The notes under the pieces: generated by a model
Databases searched by the model: none
Seen by the model: the letters and a program-made list of their open reading frames with translations, nothing else
Told to the model about the DNA's origin: nothing
Assembly (NCBI RefSeq): GCF_026212465.1
Contig: NC_080051.1
Location: forward strand, 16,901,267-16,965,266
DNA length: 64,000 nt
Direction of reading: 5' to 3'
Source: Amaranthus tricolor
Lineage: Eukaryota; Streptophyta; Magnoliopsida; Caryophyllales; Amaranthaceae
Made by a program: the position numbers and the translations under genes
Shown here: in pieces, positions 34,401 to 44,989 of the stretch
How positions within the stretch are numbered: position 1 is the stretch's first letter
How the letters are laid out: each line of letters begins with the position of its first letter

Positions 34401-35547
34401 GTATTGGTTACCTTAAACAAATGGAAAGGATAACCATCTCTTAAACCCAACAACAAATAAGAGATTAGCTTAATAAAATTTGTTTCTTGAGTCTAATAAT
34501 GCATACCATACAGCCCCTAAGAATATTGATTCCTAATATTTTCAACACTCAAGTTACATTCGTAAAATAATTGTGATAGTAAGATACATTTGCAAAATAT
34601 TTGTGGTGGTACTAGAAATCCCTGGCCATAAAAAGGAAGCTAAAACCCTAGTCTCTCGGTTTGAAAGAAAAAGTTTAAGGCTTTCGGTAAAAAATTTAAA
34701 GAAATAGAAATATTGAGTATAACCATAGCTTGTAGAAAACAAGGACTATATAGCTTGCAATTGCACAATTTTTAACTATACTCTTTTCTACTGAATTATA
34801 TTATGAGCACTTTAAGTCTCTAGCTATATTTTGGATCGCCTCATTCTTGCATTACGTTTCCCCAATGCCAGCAAGGTTGTGTAATGGGGAGTCAAATGTA
34901 TGACACGTACACTCCTAATACAAAAGCCCGAGACATCAATATGCAAATTTGCTACATAATACAGTACCAATGTCATTGCTCGAAAAATACCAATACGAAG
35001 TTTTATCTTCTAAGATCATTGATTTAAAACAACACAACCTCAAAGTCCCATATTTTCTTACGTACAAACATCAAGACAACATTGTTGATTAAAAAATGTT
35101 AATTATATGCACACAAACACACGACACACCTCTTGCTTCCACCTTCCTTTGTGTGCTTCTTCCTCTGCATCATCTTTACCTCCTTCAGGATTTACAACTT
35201 CCAAATTCTCATAACCTAATAACCTACAAAAAAATTAGATTTACTTAATTGTTTTCCAATGTAAGAAATAATTGTAATCAAATTAATTAATTAATAATAA
35301 CAATAAAAAATACTAACTCACCAACACAAAACATAACAAAATCAGCATAAAATCGAATTGAAACTAAAATCAATGTTCAGGGATGCCCATTATTAATTCA
35401 ATTTGACATAAAAGGTAAAACGGGAAAGAGAGAGAAAGAGATGAACCCATTGACGGATCGATGCATGGCGTTACTGAACATTGATAAGCTTGACGACATT
35501 GAAGCGAAAAATCCCTTATTTTCCAACTTGTTCCTGGAGCTTGACAT
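22487..35547 (-). CDS. ORP3: Oxysterol-binding protein-related protein, ORP3 type
   Basis: Ten exons on the - strand: 35547-35447, 35223-35130, 30907-30791, 30681-30609, 30523-30405, 30215-30094, 25596-25420, 24814-24670, 24247-24069 and 22733-22487. All have GT-AG borders and the phases add up to 1374 nt, or 457 aa, the usual length of plant short ORPs. The protein is a stand-alone OSBP-related lipid-transfer domain without a PH domain. The family signature EQVSHHPP is at about 167-174. Other diagnostic blocks are [57 protein letters not shown] and [17 protein letters not shown]. ORPs carry sterols or phosphoinositides between membranes; Arabidopsis ORP3a is known at the ER. No inactivating change is visible. 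Introns 2 (4.2 kb) and 6 (4.5 kb) are swollen by insertions, and MULE-2 starts about 230 bp upstream of the ATG. Confidence 0.93.
22806..23101. mobile_element. MITE with ~100-bp inverted repeats (ORP intron 9)
   Basis: Left arm 22806-22905 and right arm about 22995-23101 are inverted copies. Shared blocks are GGGAAAAATTAC at the tip, AATAATACAACTTT, CCCTACAATAATAC, ACTTTTGATTAACCATGAAT and ACTTAGGGGT. CAATTT occurs next to both tips and may be part of the target duplication. Long TIRs for the size suggest a Mutator-derived MITE, but that is inference. Confidence 0.8.
25597..30093. other. ORP intron 6 (4.5 kb)
   Basis: A very large intron for this family. No recognisable transposon ORF was found. 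Between about 28690 and 29480 the composition changes: it is richer in GC, with repeated GATCG/GGATCG words. A promoter-like stretch with a short ORF (29100-29295, separate entry) lies within it. The remainder is ordinary AT-rich intron sequence. Confidence 0.6.
29215..29295 (+). other. Promoter-like segment with a 26-codon ORF inside ORP intron 6
   Basis: On the + strand, antisense to ORP, GGCCCAAA and GCCCAAA motifs at about 29146-29160 and an AAACCCTAA telobox at about 29195 precede an ATG at 29215. The ORF reads [20 protein letters not shown] plus six residues, then stops. Site II (GGCCCA) plus telobox is the promoter signature of plant housekeeping and ribosomal-protein genes. I do not recognise the peptide. 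It may be a captured first exon with its promoter, or coincidence. Confidence 0.3.
31680..33110 (-). pseudogene. L1-type LINE ORF1 (DUF4283-like) fragment
   Basis: On the - strand, 32880-32430 encodes [20 protein letters not shown], then a [14 protein letters not shown] strand, a TAA stop, and [17 protein letters not shown]. This matches the usual plant L1 ORF1 pattern of a DUF4283 domain, then a valine-rich strand, then a degraded zinc knuckle. Composition from 31680 to 32430 is GC-richer than the surroundings and probably belongs to the same insertion. Frames are broken throughout. No RT domain is present, so it is a 5'-end fragment. Confidence 0.6.
33150..33690 (+). mobile_element. RTE-like LINE 3' end
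   Basis: The + strand encodes remnants of the LINE reverse-transcriptase C-terminus (VAEM..FRWMRG, then an [20 protein letters not shown] block) and ends ATGTAGTCGATCTCAATCTT...TTGATGTTGTTGTT. A short TTG repeat after a CATGTAGTCGAC-like motif is typical of plant RTE ends. The same 3' end occurs at 51938-52345. 5'-truncated and full of stops. Confidence 0.65.
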
Positions 35548-35774
35548 GTTTTGACTTGGAATTGAAATTTGATTGGGAAGTGAATTGGGGATTGCGATGC
35601 AAAACCCTAAGTTACGCGAAATCGATCAGATAATATCAATTTGAATAAGGAGAGTGGAGACTGTGCGCGCTTCTAAAGTTCTAAACATAAGGTATGGAAT
35701 GGAAGTGATCAAGTGACATTAATGAATAGTTGACATCTATTAACAGTTTTGAAAGGCCATGTTTTTTTTTTCGA
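35548..35774 (-). promoter_or_regulatory. Compressed upstream region of ORP between its ATG and MULE-2
   Basis: Only about 230 bases separate the ORP start codon from the tip of MULE-2. They include the 5'UTR. No clear TATA box can be assigned. The remainder of the ORP promoter is either lost, pushed beyond 41.4 kb, or supplied by the MULE-2 terminal repeat. The segment ends in a T10 run (35762-35771). Confidence 0.5.
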
Positions 35775-36000
35775 GAAAAATTAAAAAAAATTAGATAATT
35801 TAACAAGCTTTATTCAAAAAACAAGCTTTGGAAAATTTTATTTTCAAAATAAGCGTTCTTGCCTCTAAAGTTAGGCTTGGTGTAAACTCGCTCTTACTAA
35901 CAGCGAATTAAAGCAAATGGTCAAAATTTGTGTCAAGCCTCAAAACCTTAATGTCGCTGTTACTAACAACGACTTGAGGCTTGAGTGGTTTGACTTTTAT
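35775..36000. repeat. MULE-2 left TIR
   Basis: Inverted match to the right TIR. It contains two degenerate copies of the palindrome TCGCTGTTACTAACAGCGA (about 35887-35908 and 35953-35973), in the same relative order as the copies in the right TIR. It lies upstream of the GRF gene on one side and the ORP start codon on the other. Confidence 0.85.
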
Positions 36001-36271
36001 TGACTTTCTTGTTTGAATTAAACTAGTCATTGTTAAATTGAAAAATAGTCGTTATGAAGTTGAAAATAGCCGTTGTTATTATGTGTTATAAATAACTTCA
36101 TCATTTCCCTACTTCATTGTATCCAATCTCCATCATTCTTATTCTAGTTAATCTAGTTAATCATTTTTTAAAGGTAACATAAGGTATTATGTTAGTGTTA
36201 TTCTCAATTTATAAATGTTAATATTATTTTTGAATGTTTACTTACGTTACTATATCATATGTGTTCCGTAG

Positions 36272-36589
36272 ATGTCACAGGAACATTCTATTGAAGAGCT
36301 TTGTGATTGTGGCTATGAAGTTGAGATTAATACAGATTGGAGCGACTTCGATCCTGACCGTGATTTTGTTGCTTGTTCTTTCTACTTGGTTGAAGGATTA
36401 GGTTGCACATACTTTAAATGGATTGCTCCGGAGGGTACCAAATGGCAGAGAGACTTAATAATACGGCTTGAAAAAGAAAAACAAGAGCTTAAAGATGAGA
36501 TATTTAATCTCAAGAGACAAATAGATGATATGGCACATAGGAAAGAAGAGACTGAAAGGATTATGAGAAAGTTTAAGAAACAATCTTAG
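36272..36589 (+). CDS. GRF-type zinc finger and coiled-coil protein carried by MULE-2
   Basis: A 105-aa ORF. The zinc finger at about 11-50 has CDC (C11, C13), DFVACSF (C35) and GLGCTYFKW (C45). A coiled-coil helix spans about 57-100, starting TKWQRDLIIRLEKEKQELKD. The W-Q-R-[ED]..L..EK..L..EI block aligns without gaps to the MULE-1 GRF protein. Unlike that protein it has no membrane segment and no Ser/Cys N-terminus. A CGTAG acceptor directly before the ATG and a GGTAACAT donor near 36173 suggest a 5'UTR intron. The gene reads inward from the left TIR. It is the only intact gene in this element and lies head to head with ORP (725 bp between the two start codons). Confidence 0.85.
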   Translation: MSQEHSIEELCDCGYEVEINTDWSDFDPDRDFVACSFYLVEGLGCTYFKWIAPEGTKWQRDLIIRLEKEKQELKDEIFNLKRQIDDMAHRKEETERIMRKFKKQS

Positions 36590-36949
36590 TTAGCAACGGT
36601 GGTTTAACTTAACGAATGAACTATGTAATTTGATATGGATTCGTTGAACATGAATGAAATTGTGTTGAATTTTTGAGAGCATTTTCCCTATTTGAATATG
36701 ATTGTCTGTTTGTTTTTGATTAAATTCATACTGCATTTTAGGCGAAATGATTCATTGCCGAAAACACTGAGTACTTAACATCATTTTATTCATAATAAAC
36801 GTGTGATAATACGATAAAAATATATAAATCTACATATATATTACAAATTATACACAAAAGTCCAAATGTTACAAATATTGAATATGTACAAATGTTCAAT
36901 ATATACAAAATGTCACTAATGTTCAATATGTACAAACAGTATACTAATG

Positions 36950-38544
36950 TTAATCCTCCTCCTGTACCCTGTCTAACTGTGACGGTTTACGACGCCTCCT
37001 ACGATAGTAAGAGGTCGTCGCATGACGCTCGGGTAGGGGAGGTGATTGATAATGTGATGATCCAGCCCCCTGTGAGGACCCGGCACCATAGTCGGGGCAC
37101 GTTAAGTCTACCTCCTCAAGATGAACGTCGGCATGACGAGGAGATAACCCCTGCTCGTCCATAGTGGTGTCGGGCACAGCGACTTCTGGAATGAAGTGCT
37201 GAAACTGTGTCCCTAGGAGTATGCCTTGGGCAATCTCCCGTACATGCTCCTCTTGGGTGGAGCTGATGACAGATGCAATGCCCTGTGCCTACATTAAGAC
37301 TGAAGTATTAATGAAATGTATAACATGTAAGTTCTATGGATAATAATCAATGTTGAAGAATACTTACAAAGTGTGTCATCGTCGATGCTGTGGGAGCATA
37401 CTGGGCTGCCGCAATGATACCTCGTGGTGTCATCCATCGACAAGTGATGGAGAGGAACCACAGCATGTAATCCGCCGAAGTAGGTGCGCCTACAACCTCG
37501 ATCGGCGCACCTTGGGCCAGCAGCTCCAGCCTGTGATCCCAACGAGCTATATGGCGCTAGTTGATATCCAACCAGTTCTTGGGCTCCCGACCTTGCGTGA
37601 ACTGTGATACCACGTCCCACACTCCTCATCGGTTGCCCAATGAGAATGTGCTCCCACACCCAAAGCTATGAATTACAGATATAAGTAAGTAAATGAAACA
37701 CAAAAACAAATTAAGAAATAAAGCGTTAACGTGTAAAGTTAGTATTACCTGCAGAATAATCAGGGGCCCAACGATCTCCTTCACGTTCTTCCGTGAAGCT
37801 TCACACATTCTTCTATACAGATAAGCTAGGGCTGCGGAACTCCAGCTGTAACCGGAGATGACCTCTCATGGCGCATCAAGCAATGTCAAGTACAAAAGTT
37901 GTACCCTGTTGCCAGTCTTGTCGGAGAACAAGACAGCACCAATCAGATATGAGAGATACGCTTCAACGGTAGCCTCATCAGCACCTTCAGGGAGGTGCGA
38001 GAAGTTCTGCGCAAGCCATGTTACGCGTAACGCACTCCCTTTGGCTACCTCTACGGGAGGTCGAACTCCTAATAATCTATGGACTTTATCTTGCCAACTT
38101 TCGAGTTGGCGTCCAACGGTGCAGACGGCATGTCCCTCGATGGGAAGCCGTGTAAGCACAGCTACGTCAAGTAAAGACAGTAATTTCACCTAGAGGTAGG
38201 TGGAAAGTATGTGTCTCTTGGCGCCACCGCTCGACTAAAGCCGTGACTAGCGCCTGATTGACTCTTCCATAAGCGATGAGGTGGAAGTCGTACAACCTCG
38301 CTCGCTGAAGGTAGGGGATGATCCGTGCGTCAATGGCCCACGGAGCAGATTCGGGATGCCTGGTGTATATGGTCTCCACGTCGGACACCTAAACGCAAAG
38401 ATTATATTAGCATAAAGTTATAAAGGCATGTACATTCAAAATACTAAGTTCACTAACCTGGACATCCCATAGTACACTGCTCCTGTGATCCGCCTGCATC
38501 GTCAGTACACTAGGGTCTCGAGAGCCTGGAGCTGCTGGATCCAT
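36950..38544 (-). pseudogene. Plant mobile domain (PMD, aminotransferase-like) gene carried by MULE-2, broken
   Basis: Four exons can be traced on the - strand: 38544-38458, 38388-37749, 37675-37368 and 37288-36950, with good splice sites. The protein has PMD-family blocks: LWDVQVSDVETIYTRHP, YLQRARLYDFHLI, VERWRQETHTFHLPLGEITV, DVAVLTRLPIEG and YSWSSAALAYLYRRMCEA. Breaks are a 1-nt frameshift near 38175, an in-frame TGA at 37863-37865, and a further frameshift plus TAG in exon 3. The C-terminus ends in a Ser/Gly- and Arg-rich tail. PMD proteins are known as host gene-silencing factors (MAIN/MAIL1) and as passengers of plant transposons. This copy is not functional as it stands. Confidence 0.85.
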
Positions 38545-38729
38545 CTCTACTGCAATTCAACAGTAACTAAGTTGTAGTTATAATTATACGTAAAAAGACT
38601 TAAGAAATACTCAAATTGTTTACTTATGCTATTTATTTGTTTCATAGTCTTTATGTTTATATACTCAAAAACAGATACTGTTTAGCTTGACGTGCAAGTT
38701 CTAGTGTTGTGACCTTCACTACCACACCG

Positions 38730-40529
38730 TCAACAAGCGTTGCGTCTCCTTGATCCTTCGTCCATCTCGTTCGTGATCCTCCTTGACTTAGGTCTTCCTA
38801 GTCCACGAATGTGATCTGGATCGTGTATCACCTCAACACCGGTGTATTGAGGCCATAACCTCTTATCAATCAACGGCATGAATATGGATTCATATGTATT
38901 CACATAGCTCTGGGTAATGTAGCAAGAGTCGACAAAACGCTCATACGATAAGTGTCTTTTAATACAGACGACAAGAACATGATAACAAGCTAAGTGATAT
39001 ATGGAGGGTTTGTTACAAGTGCATTTCATCTCTCTCAAGTCCACACTTTGTATTTTACCACCCTTGGCGGATCCTTTATTACCACGTCCAGTCTTAACTT
39101 GAAAAAGGCCTCGTTTGTAATCAAATGCGACGATCTCATGGAAGTTTGCCTTCTCAGTGTTACGGGAGATAATTCTTGTGGCGTGTGAAGTGTACTTACT
39201 TCCCCCAATTAGCCATGCATTTGCATTCTCGCGTCTTTAAACAAAATAATCATTAAGACGGTAGAAGGTGAACTCCACAAGAGTAGTTATAAGCAAGAAA
39301 TGTACACCCTTCATCACGTTATTGAATACTTCGGCTAAGTTAGTATTAGTAACACCATACCTATACCCGCCATCATGACATATTGACCATTTACACATAT
39401 CACCAACTTGATCAATCCAAAAAAGAGCTTCTCGATTAGCAACACCAATAGCCTTCAATCCCTCGATGACCTTATGTGGTTGTCTTTGCTCTGCAGTCTT
39501 ACCATACATCTTCTTCAACTTCACATTACTCATTTGACGGTTGAAGTTACTTAACAAATGCCGCAAGCAAAACCTATGATGGGCATTCGGAGGTTGCCAT
39601 TTGGGCTCCTCCATGGTTGCTAGAATGCCCGCATGTCTATCGGAAATAACACATAAACCTGGACTATCATCAAATGCTTACGAACACACGCAATAAACCA
39701 AGACCACGCGGCTATGCATTCTTTCTCTACCAAAGCAAAGGCAAGCGGGAAGATTTCCTTGTTCCCATCTTGAGCAATCGCAGTTAACAACGTATGGCGA
39801 TACTTACCATACAAATGTGTTCCGTCAATGACAATAAGGGGTTTGCAATACTTGAACCCTCAATACTAGTGCATAAGGTGAAGGAGCAATGATTGCTGGA
39901 ATGTTGCCTAAGCTCATGTCATTAGCTAGAGCCTCCTCCTCAACACCCACATCGTCCTCAAAAGGAGCTTCAACGAATTCATTACTCCCACTATTAACAT
40001 CACCCCAAGGCTCATTTGTATCTTTTAAGTTAAAAGTATCATCATTTGAGACTTGAATTTGAAGTTGATTGGGTTCATTAGAAGGAGAAGAGGAAGATGG
40101 CATAATGGGATTTTGGGTTTCTTGGGTAGGTAAGGGCGTATGAGAAGAGCAGAAGAAGTTACATTGGAATGCATTTGTTTCTACAACATTGACATCTTGA
40201 TTCCCTAGGGGTACCTCTTCTACATATAACTCTAAAGAAGGAATAGAGGTAGACTTTGAGTACTCCCACATTGCATCTATAGCCTCCTCATCCTCAACCG
40301 GAAAAGCTAACAATTCTCCACTCATATTGTACTTAAAACTTACATTAACAGTACTTCTTGTAGTGTCAATGCCAATCTTAGAGCATATAAGATGTTTAAA
40401 TTCATTCAAATCCATGTTTGAGTTGCATGCAAACAGTTTATGTCTTCCCCCAACATACTTAACATTGCTACTACTTGACCGAATTGAACCATTCCAAAAA
40501 CATACAACAGTCACACGAAATGAAGCCAT
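38730..40529 (-). pseudogene. MULE-2 transposase, broken and internally deleted
   Basis: The N-terminal 110 codons (40529 leftward) resemble the PB1-like start of MULE transposases (MASFRVTVVCFWNG, FKHLICSKIGID). After a Ser/Pro/Asn-rich linker the sequence jumps at about 39850 straight to the catalytic core, so the MuDR DNA-binding region and the first part of the transposase domain are missing. The three catalytic residues are still encoded: D in IVIDGTHLYGKY, D in VISDRHAGI and E in NTNLAEVFNNV. A SWIM-type finger CTCN...CYH follows (about 39020-38975). Breaks are a frame change at the deletion, a 1-nt shift near 39665, and an in-frame TAA at 39237. The final 38 codons are basic. Confidence 0.88.
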
Positions 40530-41149
40530 TTCTACAACAATACGTACAAAATCAACATCACCATCAAGTTCATAAATATATACATATATAACAACATTGA
40601 TTGAATTTAGGTTTTACATTCAAACATTCTTTAAATTAAACTCAAATTTAGGGTTTGCATTCAAACATTCTCTACATTAAACTCAAACATCTTCTACATT
40701 AAATTCATGAACAAACAACCTCATTATGAAGATCATGGCAAATAACAAGTACATTCGACATATTCATAGAGTTTAAGTGTAAATGACCACTATAAATGAC
40801 ATACATTTTAAAATCAACAACAAATAAAAAATTTATAATAAAAAGGTACCTCAATAAGCTGTAGATCAACAAGAAGTAGTAAATTGCAAGTTTATGAACC
40901 TACATTTATGTGAAAGTTGATTAAGAATTTGTAAACCCTAATTTTTCGAAAAAAGAAAATAAATACAAAAAACTAGTACCTTAAGTGAATGTAGGAAGAT
41001 GACAGAACTAATTAGTAGTAAAAACTTGGAATTTGATGAGATTATTTGAAGGATTGAAGTTGATTTTTAATGGTGGAAAGAAGAGGGAGATCTCGTAGGT
41101 TGAATTAGGAAGTAAACTGAAATGAGGAAGAAGGAGAACTGGAAAATTT

Positions 41150-41399
41150 AACTCGCATTAAGTCGCTGTTAGTAACAGCGACATATGAGTTGACCAGTCA
41201 ACTCCTTAAGTCGCTGTTACTAACAGCGACTTGACCCTTGACTTATTTTTTGACCATTTGCTTTAATTCGTTGTTAGTAAAAGCGAGTTTACACCAAGCC
41301 TAGGTTTGGAGGTAAGGACGCTTATTTTGGGAATAAAGTTTGAACGAAGCTTGTTTTTTGAATAAAGTTGTTAAATAATCCTATTTTTTTCAAATTTTC
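41150..41399. repeat. MULE-2 right TIR with perfect palindromes
   Basis: Inverted match to 35775-36000. It carries two perfect palindromes, 41162-41182 and 41210-41230, built on TCGCTGTTA(G/C)TAACAGCGA, 48 bases apart, and a degenerate third copy at 41268-41289. Evenly spaced palindromes near a transposon end are candidate transposase-binding sites. Confidence 0.85.
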
Positions 41400-42010
41400 T
41401 TTTTTTCACACAAGTAAACTTTGGAAAAAACTTGATCTGAAACCCAAAAAAAAAAAAAACTGTATTGAAATCCGAAAATTTTGATCTGAATCCAATAATT
41501 GACTGAACTTGAGAAACTTGTTAATAACGAGTTAGACAGGTCAGGATTGGGTTAGATTTATTGGATTGTACAGCTGTTAAAAAAGTATAAAACTTCTCCA
41601 TTTAGGTGTACAAACAAAAAAAAACAACTAATGTTTTTTTAATTTAACATGTTCTTTACTTTCAACTCTTAATATTTAAATTTTGTATTATGTTTGAGTC
41701 ATCCGGATATCTTTACTTGTTAATGTTTCTTTATGTTGAATTATTATTATTTGATTGTCTAAAAATTGTGTTGCTACTTTACCATGATTTAGTAGGCGCT
41801 ATAGTAAATAATTTTTTCGAAAAAAAGATAATCTATTTTTAAATTCGAAAATAATTAAATCCCACAAAAAAAGTTGACCAAAGAAAAAATTAAAATGGTA
41901 ACTTGTTGGGTTAATATGAAACCGCTTGAAATCCAAAGTGATCCGACCTGAAACTGACTTGATCCGAAACTAACCTGACTCAAAAATGACCCAACCGAAA
42001 CTGTACCAAC
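41400..42010. other. AT-rich spacer
   Basis: No gene. Around 41460-41560 and 41900-42000, words such as AACTTGA, TGATCCGA and GACCTGA recur, as in short degenerate repeats. Nothing is identifiable. Confidence 0.4.
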
Positions 42011-44600
42011 CGTTTTTCAAGATCTATTCACAAGTAGCTTGGACCCAAAAAAATATATATAACTATATCGAATATGGCTTGACAATGCAAGAAAATTTAC
42101 ATCTCAAACTTTTAAAAAATTTATTATATTTTAATTGGAATAAACATAGAACATACGCTGACTCGCGTTCATACTCAAAATGGTATAGTTGAATCATTAA
42201 TTAAAAGGTTGTCATCAATTAAAGGACCATTTAAATGAAATCAAAATTATCATCATCTGCTTGGGGTCATGCAATAGTATATGCATTATCATTTATAATA
42301 TTGATACAAAATGCTTATGAGAAATATTTAACGCAACAATTGGTGCATGGTCGAGAACCAAATATTTTTGGATGTGCTATATATATGCCTATTGCACTAC
42401 CTGAACGCACAAAAATGGGTCCACAAAGACGAATGGAGACTTATATTGGATTGGAATGCCCATCAATCATAATATTATCTTGAACAAATGGCTGGCGATA
42501 TATTTAATGCTAGGTTTATCAATTGTCATTTTAACGAGACAATATTGCTGACCTTAAGGGGAGAGAAAGTGGACCCAATCATAAAAGAAGTGGAACTCAT
42601 ATGGAATGCAATGCAATTGGCAATATATGATCCAATAATGAATGCATCTGAATAAGAAATTAGAAAAAAAAGTCATAATCAATACATTGATCAATTGCCT
42701 GATGCATTTGTAGATACAAAGCAAGTGACAAAATCATATATTCATGCAACTCTTATTCTTGCACAAATTGAAATCCTTATGGATAACAAGGCCACTGGAA
42801 ATTATATATTGCACGTTGAAAGTATGAAAAACCACTTGGTTTAAAAAATTTAATACAAAGAAATCCAAAAGGTTGAGTGAAACCACAAAAGATGTGATTA
42901 GTATTGTTTCTCCAATAAGTTGTCACGAAAACCTATTGAAAATGAAAAACATAGAAAAGGAGAAAATAACGATAAAAACACAAATACAGGAAAGCTTTAA
43001 TGAATTGTGTTTCAACTAATAAATATAGTTATGACATATTTGCCCATTCAATTGCCATTGATATGACACTTGATTTAAATGATGTGTAAAAAAAACAATA
43101 GAAGAATGTTGTTGTAAAAACGATTGGCCAATACTAAAAGATATAATTCAAACAGAACTAAAGTCACTTAAAAAAATGGAAAATCTTTGGACAAATTAGC
43201 TAAACACCAAATGGTGTGAAATCAATCAACTATAAATGAGTATTTGTATGAATAAGGAATGAGAATAATAATGTTGTTAGATATAAAGCAAGACTCGTGG
43301 CACAAGACAACATATTCTCTAGTAGTTGACGCAACTACACTAACATTTCTGTTAAGTTTAACTATCTCCAATATGTTACAAATGCGACTTATGGATGTCA
43401 AGACTACACATTTATACGTTAAACTTGATACATACATCTTTATAAAAGTCCCTAAAGGAAAAAAATTACCAGAATATCACAAACTACGAGAAATATTCTC
43501 TATAAAGCTTAAAAGGTCACTTTATGGGTTAAAATAATCTGAAATAATGGATAATCCAATTAGTCAATATCTCATTAAAGGAGGATGTCAAATCATTCCT
43601 TCTGTATTTATTAAACAAATTCTATCAAGATTTTTATAATTGCAATTTATATTAATGATTTAAATAATCATTGAAATTCCAAATGAGCTTGAGTGTAAAA
43701 TATTTGATAAACAAATATGAAATGAGAGAGCTTGAAAAAAAAAATTTTATTTTAGATTACAGATAGAATACTTAAATAGCGGAATCTTTGTCTACAAGTC
43801 TAACTATACTGAAAAGGTCTTGATACAATTTTATATGGACAAAGCTCATCCACTAAGCTCTCCAATGATGATGTCATTAAATGTGAAAGATGCTCTGTTT
43901 TAACCTTGTGAAGAGAATGAAGAAGTTCTTGGCCCTAGAGTGTCATTCTTAAGTACAATTAGTGGTTTGATGTATTTAGTAATCTAACCATTAACACAAG
44001 ACTCAGTATCACTTTCTCTGTAAATCTATTAGCAAGATATAATAACCCACCAACAAAGATATATTGGAATGGGATAAAACATTTTTTATGTTACCTTCAA
44101 GGAACCATAAAACTTGAATTGTATCATTAATCAAAGAAAGATACCACTCTTATGGGATATGTAGATGCTGGATACTTATCCAATTCACAAAAGACCAAAT
44201 CACAAATGGAAACCTATTCACATATGGAGGTAAATGCAATATTTTTGAAATCCATAAAACAAACCTTGATTACTACATCATTAAATAATGCATAATTGAT
44301 TATCCTTTACAAAGTGAGTAGAGAATGTGTATCAGTCATTGGTCATATTCAAGAAGGATGTGGAATGAGTGCAATTACTAACTCTGTAACTATAATTTAT
44401 GAAGACAACACTTCTTAAATTGCACAAGTTAGTTAAGGTTTCATAAAAGGAGATAGAACTAAATATTTACTCCAAAACTTGTCTTCACACATGACCTTCA
44501 TAAAGAATGAAATATCTTATGTTCAACAAATTCAATCAAGCTAAAATCTTGTAGACATATTCATAATATCGATATTATACACATCAAGGATGATTTTACC
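42010..44600 (+). pseudogene. Highly degenerate Ty1-copia polyprotein relic
   Basis: In order on the + strand: end of integrase (WGHAIVYALSFIILIQNAYE, REPNIFGCAIYM, about 42260-42480), RT (MDVKTTHLYVKLDTYIFIKV, RSLYGLK, about 43395-43535), and RNase H/C-terminal pieces (YEDNTS, FIKGDRTKYLLQNLSSHM, QSS.NLVDIF, about 44395-44570). Many stops and frameshifts separate these. I could not identify LTRs. The element is much older than the one at 57-62 kb. Confidence 0.8.
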
Positions 44601-44989
44601 TTGCTCTTGTTTATGGGTTATTTTGTAGTTATTTCAGGTGTTACGTAGGCAAAAAGGTTAACTTTCATGTGTTTAAGGCATTGGCACGCATAAAAAAAAT
44701 CAAGAACCAAATATTAGTCTTTCTTCTTCCTTCACAAAAATATCGCAAAATTTAGAGACGATTATATGAATATCGAATTCTTCCATGAAAGCATCCATGG
44801 TGTTTCTACTGATAATATAAAAAAAATGTTAATGATGTTTATTAATAATATGAAACTTTTATTTTTAAAGATTAATGCAATAATTACATGAGTGGTTTTC
44901 AAGAGGAGAGATTAATGATCATTGAAATATGAAAAGTGTCTTGATAAAGGAGCTCTGCTAGTTACTGAGTTATAATGCTCTTTAAAATT

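Larger units (their letters stand above)
30908..35129. other. ORP intron 2 (4.2 kb) with LINE insertions
   Basis: The intron includes an L1-like ORF1 fragment (- strand, about 31680-33110) and an RTE-like 3' end (+ strand, about 33150-33690). The rest (30908-31650 and 33700-35129) is AT-rich with no recognised feature. Confidence 0.6.
35775..41399. mobile_element. MULE-2: Mutator-like element with palindrome-bearing TIRs, GRF gene, PMD pseudogene and transposase pseudogene
   Basis: 35775-36000 is inversely repeated at about 41150-41399, with shared blocks such as TTATTCAAAAAACAAGCTT, AAAATAAGCGT, GGCTTGGTGTAAACTCGCT and GAATTAAAGCAAATGGTCAA. The 5.6-kb element holds a GRF zinc-finger gene (+, intact), a plant-mobile-domain gene (-, broken) and a MULE transposase (-, broken). 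The flanks are T-rich (TTTTTTC on both sides), so the 9-bp target duplication cannot be read cleanly. Its TIR sequence has no resemblance to MULE-1. It can no longer make its own transposase. Confidence 0.9.

Noticed and set aside
37858..38193. 111-aa + strand ORF
   Set aside because: Mirror of the PMD pseudogene, whose - strand frame matches the plant mobile domain; the + frame matches nothing I know.
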